NCBI RefSeq assembly: GCF_001514285.1
Contig: NZ_KQ949039.1
Location: 1 to 64,000 of the forward strand
Length of the DNA stretch: 64,000 bases
Source: Streptomyces sp. DSM 15324
Lineage (GTDB): Bacteria > Actinomycetota > Actinomycetes > Streptomycetales > Streptomycetaceae
Direction of reading: 5' to 3'
Under the pieces are notes generated by a model that saw only the letters and a program-made list of their open reading frames with translations, was not told the DNA's origin and made no database searches. Both the position numbers and the translations under genes were made by a program. This document shows positions 17,558-25,890 of the stretch, piece by piece. The first letter of the stretch is position 1. Each line of letters begins with the position of its first letter.

Positions 17558-18322
17558 ATGGCAACGCTTGAAATCCGAGACCTGCACGTCACCGTCGAGG
17601 CCGACAACGCCACGAAGGAGATCCTCAAGGGCGTCGACCTCACCGTGAAGCAGGGCGAGACGCACGCCATCATGGGCCCCAACGGCTCCGGCAAGTCGAC
17701 CCTCGCCTACTCCCTCGCGGGCCACCCGAAGTACACGATCACCGGCGGCACCGTGCTGCTCGACGGCGAGGACGTCCTGGAGATGTCCGTCGACGAGCGC
17801 GCCCGCGCGGGCCTGTTCCTGGCGATGCAGTACCCGGTCGAGGTCCCCGGTGTCTCGGTCTCCAACTTCCTGCGCACCTCCGCCACCGCCATCCGCGGCG
17901 AGGCCCCCAAGCTGCGTACCTGGGTGAAGGAGGTCAAGGAGGCCATGGAGCGCCTCAACATGGACCCCTCCTTCGCCGAGCGCAACGTCAACGAGGGCTT
18001 CTCCGGCGGTGAGAAGAAGCGCCACGAGATCCTCCAGCTCGAACTGCTCAAGCCCAAGGTCGCGATCCTCGACGAGACGGACTCCGGTCTGGACGTCGAC
18101 GCCCTGCGCATCGTCTCCGAGGGCGTCAACCGCGTCCGGGAGTCCGGCGAGGTCGGCACCCTGCTGATCACGCACTACACGCGCATCCTGCGCTACATCA
18201 AGCCCGACCACGTGCACGTCTTCGCCGCCGGGAAGATCGTCGAGTCGGGTGGCCCCGAGCTCGCCGACAAGCTGGAGGCCGAGGGCTACGAGGCATACAC
18301 GAAGGGTGGCGCATCCGAGTGA
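17558..18322 (+). CDS. sufC: Fe-S cluster assembly ATPase SufC
   Basis: ABC-type ATPase that drives the SufBD scaffold. It has 254 residues, with Walker A GPNGSGKST at 40-48, the SufC-specific signature GFSGGEKKRHEILQL near 150, and Walker B KVAILDETDSGLDVDAL. It has no membrane partner, as expected for SufC. It starts 8 bp after the Rieske gene and overlaps sufS as GTGA. Confidence 0.97.
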   Translation: MATLEIRDLHVTVEADNATKEILKGVDLTVKQGETHAIMGPNGSGKSTLAYSLAGHPKYTITGGTVLLDGEDVLEMSVDERARAGLFLAMQYPVEVPGVSVSNFLRTSATAIRGEAPKLRTWVKEVKEAMERLNMDPSFAERNVNEGFSGGEKKRHEILQLELLKPKVAILDETDSGLDVDALRIVSEGVNRVRESGEVGTLLITHYTRILRYIKPDHVHVFAAGKIVESGGPELADKLEAEGYEAYTKGGASE

Positions 18323-19575
18323 CACAGCTGCCGGGCCTCCTCGACGCCGAGGCGATCCGTAAGGACTTCCCCGTCCTGGACCGGCTGGTCCACGACGACA
18401 AGAAGCTCGTGTACCTGGACAACGCGGCGACCTCGCAGAAGCCGCGCCAGGTGCTGGACGCCCTGAGCGAGTACTACGAGCGCTACAACGCCAACGTCCA
18501 CCGCGGTGTGCATGTGCTCGCCGAGGAGGCCACGGCGTTGTACGAGGGCGCGCGCGACAAGGTCGCCGCGTTCATCAACGCGCCCAGCCGCGACGAGGTG
18601 ATCTTCACCAAGAACGCCTCCGAATCGCTGAACCTCGTGGCGAACATGCTCGGCTGGGCCGACGAGCCCTACCGGGTGGACCGCGAGACCGAGATCGTCA
18701 TCACCGAGATGGAGCACCACTCCAACATCGTGCCGTGGCAGCTGCTCGCGCAGCGCACGGGTGCGAAGCTGAAGTGGTTCGGTCTCACGGACGACGGCCG
18801 TCTCGACCTCTCCAACATCGACGAGATCATCACGGAGAAGACGAAGATCGTCTCCTTCGTCCTGGTCTCGAACATCCTCGGCACGGTCAACCCGGTCGAG
18901 GCGATAGTGCGCCGCGCCCAGGAGGTCGGCGCGCTGGTCTGCATCGACGCCTCGCAGGCCGCGCCCCACATGCCGCTGGACGTGCAGGCCCTCCAGGCCG
19001 ACTTCGTGGCCTTCACCGGCCACAAGATGTGCGCCCCGACCGGCATCGGTGTGCTCTGGGGCCGCCAGGAACTCCTGGAGGACCTGCCCCCGTTCCTCGG
19101 CGGCGGCGAGATGATCGAGACGGTGTCGATGCACTCGTCGACGTACGCTCCCGCCCCCCACAAGTTCGAGGCGGGCACCCCGCCGATCGCCCAGGCGGTC
19201 GGTCTCGGCGCGGCGATCGACTACCTGAACGCCATCGGCATGGACAGGATCCTCGCCCATGAGCACGCGCTGACGGAGTACGCCGTGCGCCGCCTGACGG
19301 AGGTGCCGGACCTGCGGATCATCGGCCCCACCACCGCCGAGGACCGGGGCGCGGCGATCTCCTTCACGCTCGGCGACATCCACCCGCACGACGTGGGCCA
19401 GGTGCTGGACGAGCAGGGCATAGCGGTCCGCGTCGGCCACCACTGCGCGCGCCCGGTCTGCCTGCGGTACGGAATTCCCGCGACCACGCGAGCGTCGTTC
19501 TATCTGTACTCCACGCCGGCCGAGATCGACGCACTGGTCGACGGTCTGGAGCACGTACGGAACTTCTTCGGCTGA
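18319..19575 (+). CDS. sufS: Cysteine desulfurase SufS
   Basis: PLP enzyme that takes sulfur from L-cysteine as a persulfide for cluster building. The 418-residue group II desulfurase starts with GTG 18319. The PLP lysine is K236 in TGHKMCAPTG and the persulfide cysteine is C376 in VGHHCARPVC, on the short loop typical of SufS. The VHRGVHVLAEEAT region near residue 60 is standard for the family. Its partner is SufU, the next gene, rather than SufE. Confidence 0.96.
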   Translation: MTQLPGLLDAEAIRKDFPVLDRLVHDDKKLVYLDNAATSQKPRQVLDALSEYYERYNANVHRGVHVLAEEATALYEGARDKVAAFINAPSRDEVIFTKNASESLNLVANMLGWADEPYRVDRETEIVITEMEHHSNIVPWQLLAQRTGAKLKWFGLTDDGRLDLSNIDEIITEKTKIVSFVLVSNILGTVNPVEAIVRRAQEVGALVCIDASQAAPHMPLDVQALQADFVAFTGHKMCAPTGIGVLWGRQELLEDLPPFLGGGEMIETVSMHSSTYAPAPHKFEAGTPPIAQAVGLGAAIDYLNAIGMDRILAHEHALTEYAVRRLTEVPDLRIIGPTTAEDRGAAISFTLGDIHPHDVGQVLDEQGIAVRVGHHCARPVCLRYGIPATTRASFYLYSTPAEIDALVDGLEHVRNFFG

Positions 19576-19591
19576 GGGGCGTGCTGACACC

Positions 19592-20056
19592 GTGAAGCTC
19601 GACTCGATGTACCAGGAAGTCATCCTGGACCACTACAAGCACCCGCACGGGCGTGGTCTGCGGGACGGCGACGCCGAGGTGCACCACGTCAACCCCACCT
19701 GCGGTGACGAGATCACCCTGCGGGTGAAGTACGACGGCACGAAGATCGAGGACGTCTCCTACGAGGGGCAGGGCTGCTCCATCAGCCAGGCCAGCGCGTC
19801 CGTCCTCAACGACCTCCTGGTCGGCAAGGACGTGTCCGAGGCGCAGAAGATCCAGGAGACCTTCCTGGAGCTGATGCAGTCCAAGGGCCGGATCGAGCCC
19901 GACGACGCGATGGAGGAGGTGCTGGAGGACGCGGTCGCGTTCGCCGGTGTCTCCAAGTACCCGGCCCGGGTCAAGTGCGCCCTCCTGAGCTGGATGGCGT
20001 GGAAGGACGCGACGGCCCAGGCACTGGGCTCGGACGCCGAAAGGAAGACGGCATGA
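19592..20056 (+). CDS. sufU: Zinc-dependent sulfurtransferase SufU
   Basis: IscU-like protein that in Gram-positive bacteria accepts sulfur from SufS through a zinc-bound active site. It has 154 residues from GTG 19592. Ligand residues C37, D39, C62 and C129 are all present, and the insertion between the second and third Cys that distinguishes SufU from IscU is visible. It lies 16 bp after sufS and overlaps sufT as ATGA. Confidence 0.95.
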   Translation: MKLDSMYQEVILDHYKHPHGRGLRDGDAEVHHVNPTCGDEITLRVKYDGTKIEDVSYEGQGCSISQASASVLNDLLVGKDVSEAQKIQETFLELMQSKGRIEPDDAMEEVLEDAVAFAGVSKYPARVKCALLSWMAWKDATAQALGSDAERKTA

Positions 20057-20385
20057 CCGACACCGTGGAGATGAAGCCGGCCTCCGAGGACGAGGTCCGC
20101 GAGGCGCTGTACGACGTCGTCGACCCCGAGCTGGGCATCGATGTCGTCAACCTGGGTCTCATCTACGGCATCCACATCGACGACGCGAACATCGCGACGA
20201 TCGACATGACCCTGACCTCCGCGGCCTGCCCGCTGACGGACGTCATCGAGGACCAGGCCAAGTCCGCCACGGACGGCCTCGTCAACGAACTGCGCATCAA
20301 CTGGGTCTGGATGCCCCCGTGGGGCCCCGACAAGATCACGGACGACGGCCGCGAGCAGCTGCGCGCGCTTGGCTTCAACGTCTGA
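20053..20385 (+). CDS. sufT: SufT/MIP18-family Fe-S maturation protein
   Basis: A 110-residue DUF59 (MIP18) protein, known in this family to help Fe-S protein maturation, often under high cluster demand. Conserved EDEVREALYDVVDPELGIDVVNLGLIYGI opens the domain, and the reactive Cys is in SAACPLTD near residue 60. ATG 20053 overlaps the sufU stop; the open frame continues upstream only as a shadow of sufU. Last gene of the operon, followed 13 bp later by a long hairpin terminator. Confidence 0.93.
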   Translation: MTDTVEMKPASEDEVREALYDVVDPELGIDVVNLGLIYGIHIDDANIATIDMTLTSAACPLTDVIEDQAKSATDGLVNELRINWVWMPPWGPDKITDDGREQLRALGFNV

Positions 20386-20398
20386 GATCACCAGCGGA

Positions 20399-20448
20399 AA
20401 CGAGCGAGTGGCGGCACCCCTTCCGGGGGGTGCCGCCACTCGCTCGTT
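20399..20448. terminator. suf operon terminator
   Basis: Perfect inverted repeat: arm 20401-20420 (CGAGCGAGTGGCGGCACCCC) pairs with 20427-20446 around the loop TTCCGG, extended by AA/TT to a 22-bp stem. It sits between sufT and the convergent AbfB-domain gene and can serve both. Confidence 0.92.
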
Positions 20449-20460
20449 CGTCCTGAGGTC

Positions 20461-21339
20461 TCAGCCCAGTCCGGCCACGAACCGGAACGCCGAGTCGGCA
20501 CGGTACAGATCGCTGTTCTGGTACGTGTCGAGGCGGACCTGGAAGTCCTTGTGGCGCAGGTAGCGGCCGGGGTAGTTGACCGACTCCAGCATGACGGCGC
20601 CGGAGTAGGAGGAGGGGCGCGCGCAGAAGGTGGCGTCCTGCTTGAACAGGGAGGAGCCGTCGTAGCTGTCGGCGTGGAGCACGAAGCTGCGGTGCCGCAG
20701 GTACCGGCCGTCGTTCGTCTTGAAGGAGTAACAGGCGCTGTCCGTCAGCCCCTTGACCACGGTGAAGGTGGAGTCCTGGCGGGACTCCGAGCCGCGCAGC
20801 GGGTCGAGCTTCACCAGACCGCTGCTCAGATGCCAGTAACGGTCCGGGTAGTTGACGGACCGCACCGACCGTTCGTAGCTGGTCGGCGGGGGCTCGGTGG
20901 GCTTGCGGGTCGGGGACGTCGAGGCCTTGCCCGAGGTGTGCGGCGAGGGGCTGGCGCCGTCATCCGTCCCGTCGGCGGACGGGGAGGCCTCTCCGGCCAC
21001 CGAGGGCGAGGAGGAGACGGACGGGGAGGAGCTGTCGGTGCCCCGGTGGCCGGCCGCCGTCGAGGAGGCGGTGCCGTCGGCGGAGACCGAGGGCGTGGCG
21101 AACGAGATCAGGCCGTCCGAGTCGGGGTCGCCGGACAGCGTCCGTCCCTGGCGTGCTTCCGAACTCCCGGCGGAATCCCGGTCGTTGACGGCGATCGCGG
21201 TCACGCACGCGACGACGGTGGCCACGGCGAGTCCGCCGGCCAGCCAGAGCCGTCGGGTTCCGGGGGCCCGGGAGGTGTCCGGGGCCCAGCCGTTCTCCCA
21301 CGGTTGCTCCTGGGGCGGCCGGGACTTGTTTTCTGGCAT
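20461..21339 (-). CDS. Membrane-anchored AbfB-domain protein
   Basis: A 292-residue protein. The cytoplasmic N-terminus is followed by a single membrane helix (LWLAGGLAVATVVACVTAIAV, about residues 30-50), a Ser/Thr/Pro-rich linker to about residue 150, then an AbfB (CBM42-type) beta-trefoil. The trefoil repeats SVNYPDRYWHL, NDGRYLRHRSF and SVNYPGRYLRHKDF are clear; this fold binds arabinofuranose side chains of arabinoxylan or arabinan. No catalytic domain is present, so it may be a surface binding or sensing protein. Upstream, the octamer CGCTTTCG is repeated at 21452-21459 and 21464-21471, a half-site like those in the pectin region. Confidence 0.85.
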   Translation of the reverse strand: MPENKSRPPQEQPWENGWAPDTSRAPGTRRLWLAGGLAVATVVACVTAIAVNDRDSAGSSEARQGRTLSGDPDSDGLISFATPSVSADGTASSTAAGHRGTDSSSPSVSSSPSVAGEASPSADGTDDGASPSPHTSGKASTSPTRKPTEPPPTSYERSVRSVNYPDRYWHLSSGLVKLDPLRGSESRQDSTFTVVKGLTDSACYSFKTNDGRYLRHRSFVLHADSYDGSSLFKQDATFCARPSSYSGAVMLESVNYPGRYLRHKDFQVRLDTYQNSDLYRADSAFRFVAGLG

Positions 21340-21493
21340 GCGCTAGTTCCTCCAGCGGCGCTGCTGACGGCGGCCGCGGCTGCGATGGCCCGGTATGTGA
21401 ACGGTGAAACAGTAGTGGACGCTGTGGCTCGTGTTCAGCCGTTTGGGTGAGCGCTTTCGATAACGCTTTCGCGTCTGTCCACGGGTTGCATGC

Positions 21494-21505
21494 GTACGTC
21501 CGTAC
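21494..21505. promoter_or_regulatory. Putative TetR operator 1
   Basis: GTACG-TC-CGTAC inverted repeat upstream of the SMR gene; its centre lies 32 bp (about three helical turns) from that of the second copy. Confidence 0.6.
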
Positions 21506-21524
21506 ATATCACCCCGATTCGTTG

Positions 21525-21538
21525 TGTACGCTCGTACA
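21525..21538. promoter_or_regulatory. Putative TetR operator 2
   Basis: TGTACG-CT-CGTACA, perfect 6-bp arms, ending 1 bp before the SMR start codon. It shares the GTACG-N2-CGTAC core with operator 1. The likely ligand is the TetR protein encoded by the second gene of the same operon (autoregulation). Confidence 0.65.
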
Positions 21539-21539
21539 C

Positions 21540-21860
21540 ATGGGATACCTGACGCTCTCCGGAGCCATCGCCGCCGAGGTGGCCGCGACGACCGCCATGA
21601 AGTACAGCGAGGGCTTCAGCAGGCTCTGGCCCACGCTGTTGACGGCGGTGGGGTACGCCGTCTCCTTCCTCCTCCTCTCCCAGACTCTGAAGTCGGTCGG
21701 GATCGGCACGGCGTACGCGATCTGGTCCGGGGCGGGCACCGCGACCATCGCCGTCCTCGGTCTCGCCCTCTTCGGCGAGTCCCTGACCCTCACGAAGATC
21801 GCCGGAGTCTTCCTGATCATCGGCGGAGTGGTGGTCCTGAACCTCGGAGGTGCGCACTGA
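21540..21860 (+). CDS. Small multidrug resistance (SMR) efflux protein
   Basis: A 106-residue, four-helix drug/proton antiporter of the EmrE/QacE/Gdx family that works as an antiparallel dimer. The essential membrane glutamate is E13 in GAIAAEVAATTAMK; helix 3 has the GTAYAIWSGAGT motif typical of SMR proteins. The pattern fits quaternary-amine pumps (EmrE-like), though guanidinium exporters cannot be excluded. Its TGA shares a base with the start of the TetR gene. Confidence 0.93.
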   Translation: MGYLTLSGAIAAEVAATTAMKYSEGFSRLWPTLLTAVGYAVSFLLLSQTLKSVGIGTAYAIWSGAGTATIAVLGLALFGESLTLTKIAGVFLIIGGVVVLNLGGAH

Positions 21861-22444
21861 TGGCCCGCCGCTACGACCCCGAGCGCCGCCAGCGGATCAT
21901 CGACGCGGCGATCCGCGTGGTCGCCCGCAAGGGCCTGGCCGGCCTCACCCACCGCTCGGTGGCGGCCGAGGCGGACGTCCCCCTGGGCTCCACCACGTAC
22001 CACTTCCGCACCCTCGACGACCTGATGACGGCCGCCCTGCGCCAGGCCAACGAGGGCTTCGCCAAGGTGGTCGCGGCCCGCGGGGCGCTGTCGGACCCGC
22101 GGGCCGACCTGCCCACCGAACTGGCGGCCTGGCTCGGTGCCTGGCTGGCGGGCGAGCGCACCGGCGTGGAACTGGAGTACGAGCTGTACCTGGCCGCCCT
22201 GCGCCGCCCCGCCCTGCGCCCGGTGGCGGCCGAGTGGGCCGACGCGATGGCCGCCCTCCTGGCCCCCCGCACCGACCCGCTGACGGCCCGTGCCCTGGTG
22301 GCCCTCATGGACGGCATCTGCCTCCAGGTGCTCCTCACCGACACCCCCTACGACAAGGAGTACGCCAGGCAGGCCCTCGCCCGCCTCATCCCCCCGTCCC
22401 CGTCCCCGGACTCTCCGGAGCCCCCAACCGCCGCACCGCACTGA
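21860..22444 (+). CDS. TetR-family repressor of the SMR pump
   Basis: A 194-residue regulator. The N-terminal HTH is at about residues 8-54 (RQRIIDAAIRVVARKGLAGLTHRSVAAEADVPLGSTTYHFRTLDDL), and the C-terminal domain is TetR_C-like. ATG 21860 overlaps the SMR stop (TGATG), so pump and regulator are coupled; two matching operators precede the operon. Its last 59 bp overlap the 3' end of the convergent HxlR-peroxiredoxin gene. Confidence 0.9.
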   Translation: MARRYDPERRQRIIDAAIRVVARKGLAGLTHRSVAAEADVPLGSTTYHFRTLDDLMTAALRQANEGFAKVVAARGALSDPRADLPTELAAWLGAWLAGERTGVELEYELYLAALRRPALRPVAAEWADAMAALLAPRTDPLTARALVALMDGICLQVLLTDTPYDKEYARQALARLIPPSPSPDSPEPPTAAPH

Positions 22445-23297
22445 GCGCGGCGGCCACACTCCCCGTCACATCGGTGACGGGATACTGCACCTCCCGCACC
22501 ACCCGCTCCCGGTCCACGACCAGCGTCAGCCGCTTCAGCCGAGTGGCACCGGACGCCCGGAACGTCGGCAGCCGCAGGGCCCCGATGAACGACAACTCCG
22601 CATCGGACAGCAACGGAAACCCGAGCCCCTCCTTCTCGGAGAACTCCCGCTGCTCATCGGCCCGTTGCGTCGACACCCCGCGCACGGCGGCTCCCGCCTC
22701 CCGGAACTTGCCCCTGCGGTCCCGGTAGGTGCACGACTCCAGCGTGCAGCCCGCGGTCCCCGGGATGTCGGCCCACCCGGGCGGGTAGGACGCCCCCCGG
22801 GCGAAGGCCCCCGGAAAGCAGTACAGAACCGTGTACGGCAGTTCGTCGTCGACCGGATCCCGCACCTCCCCCCGGTCGTCGACCAGGCGCAGCTCCGGCA
22901 CCCGGGTCCCCGCGAGGGCGTGCACCCGCCGCCCCTCGGCTGACGCCTCCTCGGCCGTGGCCGTGGTCCCGCCGTTGCCCAGCACCCAGGCGTCCCCCCA
23001 GTCCTGAAGGGCCACCAGCACCGGCAGCAGCGCGCGCCCCCTCGGGGTGAGCCGGTACTCGTACCGCACGGGCCGCTCCTGGTAGGGCACCCGCACCAGC
23101 ACGTCGGCCTCCACCAGCAGCCGCAGCCGCTCGGTCAACACCTTCCGGGACAGCCCGAGTTCACGTTGCAGCGCGTCGAACCGGTGCACCCCGCGCGCCG
23201 CGTCCCGCACGATCAGCAGCGTCCACCAGTCACCCACGACGTCCAGGGCCTGCGCGATCGCGCAGGTGGAGTCGTCGAGGCTCGTCCTGCGGGCCAT
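22386..23297 (-). CDS. HxlR-type regulator fused to a peroxiredoxin
   Basis: A 303-residue two-domain protein. Residues 1-110 form an HxlR-family winged helix (STCAIAQALDVVGDWWTLLIVRD) with Cys12 at the N-terminal sensor position known from HxlR, HypR and YodB. Residues 130-290 form a PrxQ/BCP-type thioredoxin fold: YCFPGAFARG, then TAGCTLESCTYRD, giving TxxC peroxidatic C184 and C189 five residues later as in atypical 2-Cys BCP enzymes. It probably senses oxidants or electrophiles and controls the divergent MFS gene, with a perfect inverted repeat between them. The frame has no break, so it is a true fusion. Which oxidant it reduces is unknown. Confidence 0.85.
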   Translation of the reverse strand: MARRTSLDDSTCAIAQALDVVGDWWTLLIVRDAARGVHRFDALQRELGLSRKVLTERLRLLVEADVLVRVPYQERPVRYEYRLTPRGRALLPVLVALQDWGDAWVLGNGGTTATAEEASAEGRRVHALAGTRVPELRLVDDRGEVRDPVDDELPYTVLYCFPGAFARGASYPPGWADIPGTAGCTLESCTYRDRRGKFREAGAAVRGVSTQRADEQREFSEKEGLGFPLLSDAELSFIGALRLPTFRASGATRLKRLTLVVDRERVVREVQYPVTDVTGSVAAALSAVRRLGAPESPGTGTGG

Positions 23298-23342
23298 GGC
23301 AGGCCTCCCTTCTCCATTGACCCGAGGCTGTCATGCTGACAC

Positions 23343-23367
23343 AGTGAGTTCCCAAAAGGAACTCACT
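23343..23367. promoter_or_regulatory. Putative HxlR operator
   Basis: AGTGAGTTCC-CAAAA-GGAACTCACT: perfect 10-bp arms around a 5-bp spacer, between the divergent HxlR-peroxiredoxin (start 23297) and MFS (start 23423) genes. Size and symmetry suit an HxlR/MarR-type dimer. Confidence 0.75.
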
Positions 23368-23422
23368 CGGACGGGGCCCGCAGGGGGGACTCACCCGAGC
23401 AGGTACTCACTCGGGGGGAAGA

Positions 23423-24652
23423 GTGCGAGGACTTCGGCACCTGCCGCGACCGGTATGGCTCCTGGCGGCCGGCACGTTCGCCAACATGACCGTCAGCGTC
23501 AGTTTCGTCTTCGTCTTCCTCTATCTGACCGGCCCCCGCGCCCTGAGCCCCGGCGAGGCGGGCCTCCTGGTGGGGCTCGGCGGCGTCGGACTGCTGGCGG
23601 GCAACTTCACCGGCGGCTGGTACGGCGACCACCTCGGCCACCGCCGGGTCCTCCTCACCGCGGCGACCGCCTCCGGGGCCCTCCTCGCGGCCGTCCCCGC
23701 CCTCCCCACCCCCGCCCTGTACGCGGTCCTGCCCCTGGCGCAGTACACCTCCGGCGTGCAGCGCGCGGCCAACTCCGCCCTCGTGGCGGTGATCGTGCCC
23801 GAAGGTGCCCGCCGCCAGGCCTTCGCCCTGATCCGGGCCTCGGCGAACGGCGGCTTCACCATCGGCCCCGTCCTGGGCGCCTTCGTGGCCACCCACCTCT
23901 CCTACGACTGGCTCTACACGGCCGAAGGCATCGGCAGCCTGGCCCTGGCGGCCTGGACGGCCCGGGTGTTCCCCGCCGGAACCACCGCCCACCGCCGCCC
24001 GCCCCGGCGTGCCGCGGGCGGCCTCTGGCCGGAACTCCGCACCCGGCCGGCCGTCCTCACCCTCCTCGTGGCGATCGTGATCACCGACGTCGTCTACCGC
24101 CAGCAGTACTCCACGTTCCCGCTCTACCTGGCCGACCACCACATGGACACGGGCGTGTACGGCGCGCTCCTGGCCGTCAACGGAGCGGTCCTCCTCTGCC
24201 TGGAACTCCCGGCGGCCCTGGCCCTGCGCCGCCGCGCCCCCCTCCGCATCGTCGGAACGGGCCTCCTCCTGGTGGGCGCCGGCTACGCGACCCTCCTGCT
24301 GGGTGCGAGCGTCACCACGGCCGCCGCCATGATGACCCTCCTCACCCTCGGCGAACTCCTCTACAAGACCACGGCCACCGCCTACATGGCGGACGAGGCC
24401 CCACCCCACGTCCAGGGCCGCTTCCAGTCCCTCTACGCGGGCGCGTCGATCACCGGGGTGGTCCTGGCGGCCCCCCTGGGAGGCACCCTCTACGCGGCAC
24501 ACCCGACCGTCCTCTGGCCCCTGTGCGCGGCCCTCGCGGCGCTGGCGGGAGCGGCGGTACTGGCCGCCACGCCCCGCACACCCCGAGGCGGCGAGCGGGA
24601 GACCCCGGCGCAGGCGTCCCGGACCGGGCGCCCTGAGCAGGCCGTCGGCTGA
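23423..24652 (+). CDS. MFS transporter
   Basis: A 409-residue major facilitator with 12 predicted helices, GTG start. The motif-A-like loop between helices 2 and 3, GGWYGDHLGHRRVLL, is clear, and the repeat after the central loop is present. The resemblance is to MdtH/YceL-type drug exporters. Divergent from the redox regulator, it is the likely target of that protein, so a role in exporting a toxic electrophile or antibiotic is plausible. Confidence 0.88.
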   Translation: MRGLRHLPRPVWLLAAGTFANMTVSVSFVFVFLYLTGPRALSPGEAGLLVGLGGVGLLAGNFTGGWYGDHLGHRRVLLTAATASGALLAAVPALPTPALYAVLPLAQYTSGVQRAANSALVAVIVPEGARRQAFALIRASANGGFTIGPVLGAFVATHLSYDWLYTAEGIGSLALAAWTARVFPAGTTAHRRPPRRAAGGLWPELRTRPAVLTLLVAIVITDVVYRQQYSTFPLYLADHHMDTGVYGALLAVNGAVLLCLELPAALALRRRAPLRIVGTGLLLVGAGYATLLLGASVTTAAAMMTLLTLGELLYKTTATAYMADEAPPHVQGRFQSLYAGASITGVVLAAPLGGTLYAAHPTVLWPLCAALAALAGAAVLAATPRTPRGGERETPAQASRTGRPEQAVG

Positions 24653-24785
24653 GAGCCGCCCCCGACCTCCCCCGCCTCCCTTTCTTCCCCTTTTCCTGCC
24701 CCGTTTCCCCGCCCCCTCGGCCCGCCACCTGAGACGACGCCCCGCTGGTTAGCCTCCGCACTCTTCGTCCGGTTAGGTTCTTCCC

Positions 24786-25775
24786 ATGACCGATACGACT
24801 GCTCCTGGCACCACCGGCGCGGTGGCCTCCGGCCTCGCCACCCTCGCCGCCGACGGCACGATCCTCGACACCTGGTTCCCGGCCCCCGAGCTGGTGACCG
24901 ACCCCGGCCCCTCCGGCACCGAGCGCCTCACCGCCGAGCAGGCCGCGGAACTCCTCGGTGCGGGCGCGACCGCGGCCATCGGCCCGGACCCCCGCCGAGG
25001 TGTGGAGGTCGTAGCGGTCCGCACGGTCATCGCCTCCCTCGACGCCAAGCCGCTCGACGCGCACGACGTCTACCTCCGCCTCCACCTCCTCTCGCACCGG
25101 CTGGTCCGCCCGCACGGCCAGAACCTGGACGGCATCTTCGCCCACCTCGCCAACGTCGCCTGGACCTCCCTCGGCCCGGTCGCCGTCGACGACGTGGAGA
25201 AGGTCCGCCTGAACGCCCGCGCCGCGGGCCTCCACCTCCAGGTGACGTCCATCGACAAGTTCCCGCGCATGACGGACTACGTCGCCCCCAAGGGCGTCCG
25301 GATCGCCGACGCCGACCGTGTCCGCCTCGGCGCGCACCTCGCCGAGGGCACGACGGTCATGCACGAGGGCTTCGTCAACTTCAACGCCGGCACCCTCGGC
25401 ACCTCGATGGTCGAGGGCCGCATCTCGGCCGGCGTGATCATCGGTGACGGCTCGGACATCGGCGGCGGCGCCTCCACGATGGGCACGCTCTCCGGCGGCG
25501 GCAATGTCATCATCTCCATCGGCGAGCGCTGCCTCATCGGCGCCGAGGCGGGCGTGGGCATCGCGCTCGGCGACGAGTGCGTGGTCGAGGCCGGCCTCTA
25601 CGTCACCGCCGGCACCCGCATCACCATGCCCGACGGCCAGATCGTCAAGGCCCGCGAACTCTCCGGCGCCTCCCACATCCTCTTCCGCCGCAACTCGGTC
25701 ACCGGCACGGTGGAGGCCCGCCCGAACAACGCGGTCTGGGGCGGCCTGAACGACATCCTCCACAGCCACAACTGA
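24786..25775 (+). CDS. dapD: Tetrahydrodipicolinate N-succinyltransferase
   Basis: Succinylates tetrahydrodipicolinate in the succinylase branch of lysine/meso-diaminopimelate synthesis. It has 329 residues in the actinobacterial DapD type: an N-terminal domain, then a left-handed beta-helix of hexapeptide repeats (VRIADADRVRLGAHLAEGTTVMHEG onward), with the conserved FNAGTLGTSMVEGRIS and GGGASTMGTLSGGG. A TAGGTT hexamer at 24774-24779, 6 bp before the ATG, suggests a leaderless transcript. Followed by a clear terminator. Confidence 0.95.
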   Translation: MTDTTAPGTTGAVASGLATLAADGTILDTWFPAPELVTDPGPSGTERLTAEQAAELLGAGATAAIGPDPRRGVEVVAVRTVIASLDAKPLDAHDVYLRLHLLSHRLVRPHGQNLDGIFAHLANVAWTSLGPVAVDDVEKVRLNARAAGLHLQVTSIDKFPRMTDYVAPKGVRIADADRVRLGAHLAEGTTVMHEGFVNFNAGTLGTSMVEGRISAGVIIGDGSDIGGGASTMGTLSGGGNVIISIGERCLIGAEAGVGIALGDECVVEAGLYVTAGTRITMPDGQIVKARELSGASHILFRRNSVTGTVEARPNNAVWGGLNDILHSHN

Positions 25776-25797
25776 CCGCCGCCCCCACCGGTCACCA

Positions 25798-25832
25798 CCG
25801 AGCGCCCTCCCTTCCCGGGGGAGGGCGCTCGG
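25798..25832. terminator. dapD terminator
   Basis: 14-bp perfect stem: CCGAGCGCCCTCCC (25798-25811) pairs with 25819-25832, loop TTCCCGG. It starts 22 bp after the dapD stop and also faces the convergent HAD gene fragment. Confidence 0.88.
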
Positions 25833-25890
25833 CCATGAGGGGCCGTCCCCCGGAGCCGGCCGCGGCACGCGGCCGGCCACTGATTTCCCG

